NCBI GenBank assembly: GCA_900758895.1
Contig: CAAETG010000202.1
Location: 1 to 5,296, forward strand
Length of the DNA: 5,296 nt
Reading direction: 5' to 3'
Origin: Bacilli bacterium
Lineage (GTDB): Bacteria; Bacillota_I; Bacilli_A; RF39; UBA660
Shown in pieces: positions 1-4,967 of this stretch. Under the pieces are notes generated by a model, which made no database searches, was not told where the DNA came from, and saw nothing but the letters and a program-made list of their open reading frames with translations. Within the stretch, counting starts at the first letter, position 1, and every line of letters starts with the position of its first letter. Made by a program: the position numbers and the translations under genes.

Positions 1-216
1 AAAACAACCGTTTTTATAATAAATGTTATTATTAATATAAAAAATAATATCAAATCTATCCAAAGCAAATCCTTTAAAGAATTCTACATATTTGTATTGG
101 CTTAAAAAGGTCTGCTTATTCTCTACATTTATTAAGGTAAGTTTTTTATCTTCGTAACCAAAAGTATAACTATCATTCCCATAATTTATATAGCCTTTTA
201 CATATATATTCTTCAT
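1..216 (-). CDS. Unrecognised protein, N-terminal 72 residues (cut by window edge)
   Basis: An open frame of 72 codons runs without a stop from an ATG to the left edge, so the C-terminal part is missing. The start is supported by an AAAGGAAAA purine block with its GG nine bases upstream. The protein begins MKNIYVKGYINYGNDSYTFG and is rich in Tyr, Phe, Asn, Ile and Lys. It has alternating hydrophobic/polar stretches that suggest a beta-rich N-terminal domain, with no signal peptide or membrane segment. I do not recognise the family with confidence. The short N-terminal pattern faintly recalls the first domain of ApeA-like anti-phage HEPN proteins, but this is only a guess from general look. 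It lies downstream of secA on the same strand, beyond a probable terminator, so it is probably transcribed separately. It takes the place where prfB often follows secA. Existence of the gene is likely; its function is unknown. Confidence 0.65.
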   Translation of the reverse strand, partial: MKNIYVKGYINYGNDSYTFGYEDKKLTLINVENKQTFLSQYKYVEFFKGFALDRFDIIFYINNNIYYKNGCF

Positions 217-229
217 TACATTTTTCCTT

Positions 230-257
230 TTTATATTATATTTTAAAAGGATGTCAA
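230..257 (-). promoter_or_regulatory. Possible promoter of the left-edge gene
   Basis: On the minus strand a perfect -35 hexamer TTGACA (257-252) is followed after 16 bases by TATAAA (235-230). A TATAAT also occurs at 240-235 but would be only 11 bases from TTGACA. With either -10 the transcript would begin very near the purine block in front of the ATG at 216, giving a very short leader, which weakens the call. The -35 also overlaps one arm of the proposed secA terminator. Confidence 0.35.
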
Positions 258-283
258 CAAATTTATTTTTGCTGGCATCCTTT
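246..283 (-). terminator. Probable secA terminator
   Basis: Arms AAAGGATGTC (246-255) and GGCATCCTTT (274-283) can form a 10-bp stem with one G-U pair and an 18-base loop. Read on the minus strand the stem ends in a TTTT run followed by AAAA, a weak U-tail. It lies about 90 bases past the secA stop. The loop is long for an intrinsic terminator, so the call is moderate. Confidence 0.5.
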
Positions 284-370
284 ATTTCCAATGTTTTTTG
301 TCTACATCTTTACTAATTGGTGGTAAACAATAAATTTGCTACCTTTTTCTAATTCTAACTTTTTCTTTGT

Positions 371-2860
371 TTATGCGTTCTTTCCACAGCAATTCTTATA
401 TTTCTTTCCACTTCCGCATGGACATGGATCATTTCTACCAATCTTATTTACTCTTTTTGGAGTAGCTTTTTCTTTTTCTTTACCATCATTTGCTTTTCCA
501 TCTAAAGTTTGTTTTCTTGTAACATTTTGTCTAATCTCAGCATTCAAAAGGAAAGTAGCAATTTGATTATCGATTCTCGTAAGTAAATCTTCAAACAATT
601 CAAAACCTTCCATTGTATAAGCTTGCACTGGATTTACTTGACCATAACCACGTAAACCAATACCTTCTTTTAAATGTTCCATTGCACTCATATGTTCTAC
701 CCAGTTAGAGTCAATTACACGTAATGAAATAGCTTTTTCAAAATCATTACTAACCGGAACATCTTTTATTTTATCTTCATAGTCTTTAATAACTAAATCA
801 GTAATAAACTTTTCAGTTTCTTCATCACTCAAATCTTTAATATCTACAAATTTTAAATTATTCTTCTTTAAATAATTATTATTAACATATTCGGTAATAT
901 CATCTTTATCCGCTTCAGTTAAATATCCCTCTGGTTCAATATGACCTGTGCAAACATCATGAATAACATTTGTAAATGTTTCAATGACACGTTCATGAAT
1001 TGAATCCATATCCAAGATTTCATTACGTCTAGCATAGATAATTTCTCTTTGTTCATTTAAAACATTATCATAATCAAGTAAACTCTTACGAATATCATAG
1101 TTGTTTCCTTCAACCTTTTTTTGAGCAGACTCAATAGAACGAGTAAGTGCTTTACTTCTGATAGCTTGATCACCAACACCCATAGATTCAAGCATTCCCT
1201 TAATCCGATCAGTACCAAATCTTCTCATCAAATCATCTTCAAAAGAAACAAAGAATTGACTCATTCCTGGATCTCCTTGACGACCAGCACGACCACGTAA
1301 TTGATTATCAATACGACGAGACTCATGTCTTTCTGTTCCAATTACACATAAACCACCAAGTTCACGAACTCCCTCGCCAAGTTTAATATCAGTACCACGA
1401 CCAGCCATATTAGTAGCAAGAGTAATAGCTCCCTTTTCTCCTGCTTTCGCAATAATTTCAGCTTCTCTTTCATGGTTCTTTGCATTTAATACTTCATGTT
1501 TTAAATTAGCTTTCTTAAGTAAACTACTTAAAAGTTCGTTTGCTTCTACACTAATCGTACCAATAAGAATTGGTCTACCTGTAGCATGAATTTCTTTTAC
1601 CGTATTAATAATAGCGTTATATTTTGCTTTTTGTGTAGCATAAACAAGATCAGCTAAATCTTCACGAATAACAGGTTTATTCGTAGGGATTTCAATAACA
1701 TACATATTATAAATACTTCTAAATTCTTCTGCTTCTGTTTTCGCCGTACCAGTCATACCAGAAAGTTTATTATACATTCTAAATAAATTTTGGAATGTAA
1801 TGGTTGCCATTGTTTTCGTTTCTGTATTAATGGTAACTCCCTCTTTTGCTTCAATCGCTTGATGTAATCCTTCACTAAATTGTCTACCTTGCATTAAACG
1901 ACCAGTAAATTGATCAACAATAATAACTTTGTCATCTTGTACAACATAATCAACATCTTTTTTAAAACCATAATTAGCTTTTAAAGCTTGTGTTAAATGA
2001 TGAACTAATGCTGTATTATCAATATCATATAAATTCTTTAAATTGAAAAATTTTTCAATTTTTTTACTACCATCTTCAGTAAGTGAAACACTTTTCGTTT
2101 TCGCATCAACAACAAAATCTTCCGTTTCTTTTAATTTCTTAACAGCACGATCAGCATCAATATATAAATTATTAGATTGCATTCTTCCCCCAGAAATAAT
2201 TAATGGAGTTCTTGCTTCATCAATCAAAATAGAATCCACTTCATCGACAATACAATAATTTAACGGACGTTGCACTCTTTTTTCAGCTTGAACGACCATA
2301 TTATCGCGAAGATAATCAAAGCCAATTTCATTATTTGTTGAATACGTAACATCAGCTTGATATGCCTCTTGCTTTTCTTTAGGACTTAACTCTCTTAAAT
2401 TAAGACCAACTGTTAATCCTAAGAAACGATAAATATTTCCCATCCACTCAGAGTCACGTTTAGCAAGGAATTCATTAACAGTAACTACATGCACACCTTT
2501 ACCAGTTAAAGCATTTAAATAAGTTGGCATTGTTTCTGTTAAAGTTTTACCTTCACCAGTCTTCATTTCGGCAATATTACCAAAATGAAGAGCTAAACCA
2601 CCAAGTATTTGCACATAATAAGGCTTCTCACCAATTACACGATAAGCTGCTTCTCTAGCAGTAGCAAAAGCTGGTACAATTAATTCATCAAGTTCTTTTC
2701 CAGCTTCCAATTCTTTTCTAAACTCTTCTGTTTTAGCTTTTAACTCATCATCACTTAATTTAGAATATTCTACATCAAGTGCCATAATCTCATCAGCAAT
2801 TTTTTCAAATCTTTTTAATTCTTTATATTCTGTATCAAATAGTTTTCTAAAAAAACTCAT
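371..2860 (-). CDS. secA: Preprotein translocase ATPase SecA
   Basis: SecA is the motor that drives unfolded preproteins through the SecYEG channel at the cytoplasmic membrane. This copy has 829 residues, the normal length for Bacillota, and looks intact. In order: N-terminal MSFFRKLFD; Walker A GEGKT at 102-106; Walker B DEVD at 206-209 followed by the typical DEARTPLIISG; SGMTGTAKTE at 367-376; the second nucleotide-binding fold with NMAGRGTDI (484-492) and QLRGRAGRQGD (520-530); the helical scaffold and wing region; and a C-terminal zinc motif CPCGSGKKYKNCC (813-825), which in other species binds SecB or ribosomes/lipid. The start was placed at 2860 because AAGGTGG lies five bases upstream. 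An in-frame ATG seven codons earlier would make that SD site coding sequence. It follows hpf with a terminator and a promoter between them. Confidence 0.98.
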   Translation of the reverse strand: MSFFRKLFDTEYKELKRFEKIADEIMALDVEYSKLSDDELKAKTEEFRKELEAGKELDELIVPAFATAREAAYRVIGEKPYYVQILGGLALHFGNIAEMKTGEGKTLTETMPTYLNALTGKGVHVVTVNEFLAKRDSEWMGNIYRFLGLTVGLNLRELSPKEKQEAYQADVTYSTNNEIGFDYLRDNMVVQAEKRVQRPLNYCIVDEVDSILIDEARTPLIISGGRMQSNNLYIDADRAVKKLKETEDFVVDAKTKSVSLTEDGSKKIEKFFNLKNLYDIDNTALVHHLTQALKANYGFKKDVDYVVQDDKVIIVDQFTGRLMQGRQFSEGLHQAIEAKEGVTINTETKTMATITFQNLFRMYNKLSGMTGTAKTEAEEFRSIYNMYVIEIPTNKPVIREDLADLVYATQKAKYNAIINTVKEIHATGRPILIGTISVEANELLSSLLKKANLKHEVLNAKNHEREAEIIAKAGEKGAITLATNMAGRGTDIKLGEGVRELGGLCVIGTERHESRRIDNQLRGRAGRQGDPGMSQFFVSFEDDLMRRFGTDRIKGMLESMGVGDQAIRSKALTRSIESAQKKVEGNNYDIRKSLLDYDNVLNEQREIIYARRNEILDMDSIHERVIETFTNVIHDVCTGHIEPEGYLTEADKDDITEYVNNNYLKKNNLKFVDIKDLSDEETEKFITDLVIKDYEDKIKDVPVSNDFEKAISLRVIDSNWVEHMSAMEHLKEGIGLRGYGQVNPVQAYTMEGFELFEDLLTRIDNQIATFLLNAEIRQNVTRKQTLDGKANDGKEKEKATPKRVNKIGRNDPCPCGSGKKYKNCCGKNA

Positions 2861-2883
2861 AATATCCACCTTCCATAACAAAG

Positions 2884-2892
2884 ATTATATCA
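2884..2892 (-). promoter_or_regulatory. secA promoter, extended -10
   Basis: The minus strand reads TGATATAAT, a perfect extended -10 (TGnTATAAT). The hexamer 17 bases upstream is TGGAAT (2912-2907), a poor -35 (3 of 6), which fits an extended -10 promoter. The predicted transcript starts near 2877, leaving a leader of about 17 bases that just contains the SD AAGGTGG. Confidence 0.6.
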
Positions 2893-2944
2893 TATTTAAC
2901 CGGTATATTCCATGATAATTATAAAAATTAATTTTTTCAAATTA

Positions 2945-3011
2945 AAAATATTCACAAATGAAAAGAAAACTCTATCAAAATTGATAAAGTTTTTCATTTG
3001 AGAAATATTTT
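2945..3011 (-). terminator. Long hairpin terminator between hpf and secA
   Basis: CAAATGAAAA (2955-2964) pairs perfectly with TTTTCATTTG (2991-3000). Inside it ACTCTATCAA (2969-2978) pairs with TTGATAAAGT (2981-2990) with one mismatch, leaving a two-base loop and a small one-sided GAAA bulge. An outer AAAATATT/AATATTTT stem (2945-2952, 3004-3011) extends it past an asymmetric internal loop. On the minus strand it ends in a TTTTT run and lies shortly after the hpf stop, so it most likely ends the hpf transcript. It is AT-rich, and the U-run falls partly inside the outer stem. Confidence 0.75.
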
Positions 3012-3035
3012 CTATTAATTATCAAGAAAATAATT

Positions 3036-3566
3036 TTATTTTACATTAATAATACCATAATTTCCATCACGTCTTTTATACATAACAGAAACACACTCTT
3101 CATCCACATTTTTAAATACAAAGAAATCATGATTTAAAAGCTCCATTTGTAAAATTGCTTCTTCTTCATCCATTGGTTTTGTATCAATATTTTTTCTTTT
3201 AACAATTTTTAATTCTTCTTCTTCCTCATCATTCTCTTCTAAAACTGGAATATCAAACTGAATAATATTCTTATATTTATCATTTAATCTAGTCTTATTT
3301 TTTCTTATTTGTCTTTCCAATTTATCAATAACTAAATCAATCGCAGCATATAGGTCAGCATGTTTTTCTTCTGCTCTTAATGTAAATTTACTTGTAGGAA
3401 CAGTAACTTCTATAATTTGTTCATTATTCTTTACACGAATAATAACACTAGCTTTAATATTTTTAGCATTCTCAAAATACTTATTAAGACGTTCCATTTT
3501 TTCTGTAATATAATCCTTAATTGATTTTGTAACCGCAATCTTGTCTCCCCTAATATTTAATTCCAT
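3036..3566 (-). CDS. hpf: Long-form ribosome hibernation promoting factor
   Basis: Long HPF (RaiA/YvyD type) binds the decoding region of the 30S subunit and joins two 70S ribosomes into inactive 100S dimers during stationary phase or stress. The 176 residues are typical of the long form. Residues 1 to about 100 are the S30AE ribosome-binding domain, beginning MELNIRGDKIAVTKSIKDYI and rich in Lys/Arg on its helices. An acidic linker follows (ENDEEEEEL, 111-119). The C-terminal dimerisation domain has the family signature KPMDEEEAILQMELLNHDFFVF (130-151; Asn145 replaces the usual Gly) and ends RRDGNYGIINVK. The SD AGGTGG sits directly before the start. It lies immediately upstream of secA, the same order as in Bacillus subtilis (yvyD-secA), but a terminator separates them. 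It has its own extended -10 promoter. Confidence 0.96.
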   Translation of the reverse strand: MELNIRGDKIAVTKSIKDYITEKMERLNKYFENAKNIKASVIIRVKNNEQIIEVTVPTSKFTLRAEEKHADLYAAIDLVIDKLERQIRKNKTRLNDKYKNIIQFDIPVLEENDEEEEELKIVKRKNIDTKPMDEEEAILQMELLNHDFFVFKNVDEECVSVMYKRRDGNYGIINVK

Positions 3567-3590
3567 AATTCCACCTAACTTTCTAACCTA

Positions 3591-3599
3591 ATTATATCA
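3591..3599 (-). promoter_or_regulatory. hpf promoter, extended -10
   Basis: The minus strand reads TGATATAAT, the same nine bases as at secA, 25 bases before the hpf ATG. The upstream -35 area (near 3614-3619, TAGTTT) is poor and overlaps the T-run of the csp terminator. No clear stress-sigma (SigB- or SigH-like) promoter is visible, although hpf is often controlled that way in Bacillus. Confidence 0.6.
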
Positions 3600-3609
3600 C
3601 GTTAGGAAG

Positions 3610-3637
3610 AAAAAAACTACTAAATTAAATAGTAGTT
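3610..3637 (-). terminator. csp intrinsic terminator overlapping the stop codon
   Basis: On the minus strand AACTACTA (3637-3630), a 7-base loop and TAGTAGTT (3622-3615) form a perfect 8-bp stem followed by five more T. The 5' arm is made of the last sense codons of csp and the TAA stop lies in the loop, so the gene ends inside its own terminator. Confidence 0.85.
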
Positions 3638-3837
3638 AATTCTTTTTCGCATACATCAACTGCTTGTAAGCCTTTAGAAGTCTCAATTAATTTAAAACTA
3701 ACGATAGCTCCCTCTTTTAAAGTTTTGTAGCCTTCTTTAATTATTGCTGAATAATGAACAAAGATATCTTCAAGATCTTCATACTCTATAAAGCCATAAC
3801 CTTTTTCGTTATTAAACCACTTAACTTTACCGATCAT
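3625..3837 (-). CDS. csp: Cold-shock domain protein (CspA family)
   Basis: A 70-residue single cold-shock domain, a five-strand OB-fold that binds single-stranded RNA/DNA and acts as an RNA chaperone, melting secondary structure at low temperature or during growth transitions. The family pattern is clear from the start: MIGKVKWFNNEKGYGFIEYE contains RNP1 (KGYGFIEY, 12-19; Tyr replaces the common Phe of KGFGFI). RNP2 follows as DIFVHYSAI (24-32), then the conserved GYKTLKEG and VSFKL strands. The frame stays open for 38 codons upstream, but those residues do not resemble the family. The start at 3837 has a purine-rich AGGAAGGTGAGGTG leader just before it. The gene is divergent from agrB and ends inside a terminator, so it is a single-gene unit. 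The exact paralogue (cspA/B/C/D) cannot be told. Confidence 0.95.
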   Translation of the reverse strand: MIGKVKWFNNEKGYGFIEYEDLEDIFVHYSAIIKEGYKTLKEGAIVSFKLIETSKGLQAVDVCEKELTTI

Positions 3838-3866
3838 ATCACACCTCACCTTCCTACCTCGTATTA

Positions 3867-3896
3867 AACATAACACACAAGGAAGTTTAAATTCAA
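3867..3896 (-). promoter_or_regulatory. Candidate csp promoter
   Basis: On the minus strand TTGAAT (3896-3891) is followed after 18 bases by TATGTT (3872-3867), preceded by TGT (extended -10 like). This predicts a start near 3860 and a leader of about 23 bases, much shorter than the long leader of E. coli cspA. A second possibility, TTGTGT-16-TATAAC with its -10 at 3945-3940, would give a leader near 95 bases. Confidence 0.4.
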
Positions 3897-3934
3897 GAAA
3901 AACCGTTCGACAAATTTTGCAATAGCTGCTGTAC

Positions 3935-3945
3935 CTTGAGTTATA
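3935..3945 (+). repeat. Direct repeat A, copy 1 (CTTGAGTTATA)
   Basis: An exact 11-base copy of the sequence at 4110-4120. Both copies are followed within five bases by ACTC, so each also forms a short GAGT...ACTC inverted repeat. This copy lies upstream of the proposed csp promoter. Its complement contains TATAAC, a possible -10 for csp. Confidence 0.5.
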
Positions 3946-3996
3946 AACCACTCCAAAGATAACACAATTAAATTAGAATTGAAATAGTTAATATCG

Positions 3997-4007
3997 AAAG
4001 ATTAAAA
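3997..4007 (+). repeat. Direct repeat B, copy 1 (AAAGATTAAAA)
   Basis: Exact match to 4053-4063, 56 bases away. The A-rich composition makes a chance match more likely than for repeat A. The pair is nested inside the repeat A pair. Confidence 0.35.
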
Positions 4008-4052
4008 ATTAGGTCTCAAAAACATTCATATTTCACAAAATAAATAAAATGA

Positions 4053-4063
4053 AAAGATTAAAA
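4053..4063 (+). repeat. Direct repeat B, copy 2 (AAAGATTAAAA)
   Basis: Second copy of the A-rich 11-mer, about 55-65 bases upstream of the proposed agrB -10, a distance where an activator could bind. No function is shown. Confidence 0.35.
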
Positions 4064-4109
4064 CGTCTATTTAATTACTTTAAGCAAACAATGTTTTTTT
4101 ATCAATCAT

Positions 4110-4120
4110 CTTGAGTTATA
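4110..4120 (+). repeat. Direct repeat A, copy 2 (CTTGAGTTATA)
   Basis: Exact second copy. It overlaps the proposed agrB -10 and is part of the inverted repeat GAGTT-N7-AACTC (4113-4129), so a protein bound here could control agrB transcription. Confidence 0.5.
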
Positions 4121-4139
4121 CTTAAACTCGTAGTGAGGT
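4117..4139 (+). promoter_or_regulatory. Candidate agrB -10 and SD site
   Basis: TATACT (4117-4122) fits a -10 box, with a start expected near 4129. GTGAGGT (4133-4139 area) is a good SD eight bases before the ATG. The -35 position holds only a T-run, with no recognisable hexamer. That is what an activator-dependent agr promoter would show, but it is only suggestive. Confidence 0.45.
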
Positions 4140-4147
4140 AGTAATTA

Positions 4148-4759
4148 ATGAAAGAAAAGTTTGTAAATTCATCTATTAATTTCATTAGTAAATATCAAGA
4201 ATGCGATGATTTAAAAATCAAAAAATTAAAGTATGGACTAGAGGGAATATTTAATTTAATTACTAAATTAATCATCATTTTACTAATCTCTATATTAACA
4301 CAAACAATAACAGAAACAGCTCTACTAATTTTGTTTTATGCTGGAATTAGAACATTTAGTTTTGGATGGCATGCCAAATCAAGTTTTGGTTGCTGGATTT
4401 CATCTTTACTAGTATATATTATTATTCCAATATTTCTAAAGTATCCTCTACCTAACTACTTTGGATTTATTATCTTAGGAGTTGCACTAATTTCAATGAT
4501 TATATGGGCACCCGCAGATACTCCTAAAAGACCTTTAATAAGAAAAAAACAGAGATTAAAAGCAAAAATAATTTCAATAATTATAGTTTGTTTATATTCA
4601 AGTTTGTATTTGATCACCAATATAGTAATAATAAAAAATGCAATTTTATATGCTCTATTAATTCAAACTATTCTAATTAATCCTATAACGTATAAAATAA
4701 CTAATACAAGATTTAATAATTATAAATATTATAAAAAAGAAAAATTAACGATGGTTTAA
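4148..4759 (+). CDS. agrB: AgrB-family peptide-processing membrane peptidase
   Basis: AgrB is an integral membrane cysteine endopeptidase that removes the C-terminal tail of AgrD and closes the signal ring. The 203 residues match the family's usual length. A hydrophilic N-terminus (1 to about 35) leads into several hydrophobic helices (about 37-53, 56-67, 84-98, 104-120, 139-160, 162-180). The catalytic pair is present in the family motif GIRTFSFGWHAKSSFGCW: His75 and Cys82, six residues between them. The second signature APADTPKRPL (121-130) is also intact, followed by a basic loop RKKQRLKAK. The C-terminus is Lys/Tyr-rich. The start has a GAGGT SD eight bases upstream. agrD follows 48 bases downstream, and no terminator separates them, so the two should share a transcript. 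The substrate is inferred from this context. Confidence 0.93.
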   Translation: MKEKFVNSSINFISKYQECDDLKIKKLKYGLEGIFNLITKLIIILLISILTQTITETALLILFYAGIRTFSFGWHAKSSFGCWISSLLVYIIIPIFLKYPLPNYFGFIILGVALISMIIWAPADTPKRPLIRKKQRLKAKIISIIIVCLYSSLYLITNIVIIKNAILYALLIQTILINPITYKITNTRFNNYKYYKKEKLTMV

Positions 4760-4791
4760 ATTTTTATATAGATTTAAACAAATATAGTAGT

Positions 4792-4800
4792 AAAGGAGGT
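4792..4800 (+). promoter_or_regulatory. Strong SD site of agrD
   Basis: AAAGGAGGT is a near-perfect anti-16S match, seven bases before the GTG at 4808. It fixes the non-ATG start of the small agrD gene and suggests that the peptide precursor is translated more strongly than agrB. Confidence 0.85.
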
Positions 4801-4807
4801 AGAAAAA

Positions 4808-4921
4808 GTGTTAGAATTATTAGCAAGTTTATTAAGTGGTGCTGCTACTGCTTCAGTAGGAGATTCACGTACATTATGGTTATTCTATGATGAGCCAGAA
4901 TGTCCAGAAGACTTACTTTAA
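4808..4921 (+). CDS. agrD: AgrD-like cyclic autoinducer precursor (37 residues)
   Basis: AgrD is a short peptide that AgrB trims and cyclises into an exported autoinducer. The start is GTG with an excellent SD. The layout fits the family: a hydrophobic/amphipathic N-terminal helix (MLELLASLLSGAATAS, 1-16), a core around SRTLWLFY (20-27), and an acidic recognition tail DEPECPEDLL (28-37). The tail aligns residue for residue with the tail motif of Staphylococcus aureus AgrD (DEVEVPKEL). Oddity: no cysteine lies in the core. The only Cys (32) is in the tail, where S. aureus has Val, too close to the end to close a ring. Ser20 or Thr22 would have to supply the ring nucleophile, giving a lactone. 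It lies directly after agrB and before a strong terminator. Identity rests on position and tail motif; the mature peptide is inferred. Confidence 0.88.
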   Translation: MLELLASLLSGAATASVGDSRTLWLFYDEPECPEDLL

Positions 4922-4927
4922 CAGTTT

Positions 4928-4967
4928 AAAAACAGTTTGAAAAGACTTATTTCAAACTGTTTTTTTA
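4928..4967. terminator. Bidirectional terminator between agrD and the convergent kinase
   Basis: AACAGTTTGAAA (4931-4942) and TTTCAAACTGTT (4950-4961) form a perfect 12-bp stem with a 7-base loop, extended by A-T pairs. T-runs follow in both directions: seven T on the plus strand, TTTTT on the minus strand. The TAA stop of the minus-strand kinase lies in the A/T tract, so one hairpin can end both transcripts. Confidence 0.93.

Larger units (their letters stand above)
3838..4147. other. Divergent csp-agrB intergenic region
   Basis: A very AT-rich gap of 310 bases with no convincing gene. It holds the proposed csp promoter and SD on the minus strand, the proposed agrB promoter and SD on the plus strand, and two nested pairs of exact 11-base direct repeats. 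A small inverted repeat AAACA-A-TGTTT (4086-4096) lies just upstream of the agrB -10. No RNA gene or riboswitch was recognised. Confidence 0.7.

Noticed and set aside
285..370. Short minus-strand coding-like fragment ending HWK-stop after secA
   Set aside because: Only about 19 codons without a start codon or SD and preceded by a stop; could be a gene remnant but cannot be supported.
336..566. Plus-strand open frame of 76 codons
   Set aside because: Lies opposite the end of secA, has no SD, and its Phe-rich product is the complement of Lys-rich secA codons.
2043..2258. Plus-strand open frame of 71 codons
   Set aside because: Fully antisense to secA, with no SD or recognisable domain.
2861..2881. 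Seven extra N-terminal codons for SecA
   Set aside because: These bases contain the AAGGTGG SD site, and SecA homologues begin at the MSFFRKLFD-like sequence.
3838..3951. N-terminal extension of the cold-shock protein (38 codons)
   Set aside because: The residues do not resemble the family, the SD lies inside this stretch, and the domain begins exactly at MIGKVKWF.
4049..4114. Small plus-strand frame for a 21-residue basic peptide (MKRLKRLFNYFKQTMFFYQSS-like, not a recognised toxin)
   Set aside because: Basic and amphipathic, like some small secreted peptides, but there is no SD upstream, no promoter was found, and it runs through the proposed agrB promoter.
4920..4940. Tandem AACAGTTT copies resembling AgrA half-sites after agrD
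   Set aside because: The second copy is an arm of the terminator stem, and there is no promoter next to them; an alternative pairing of the 3' arm is the simpler reading.
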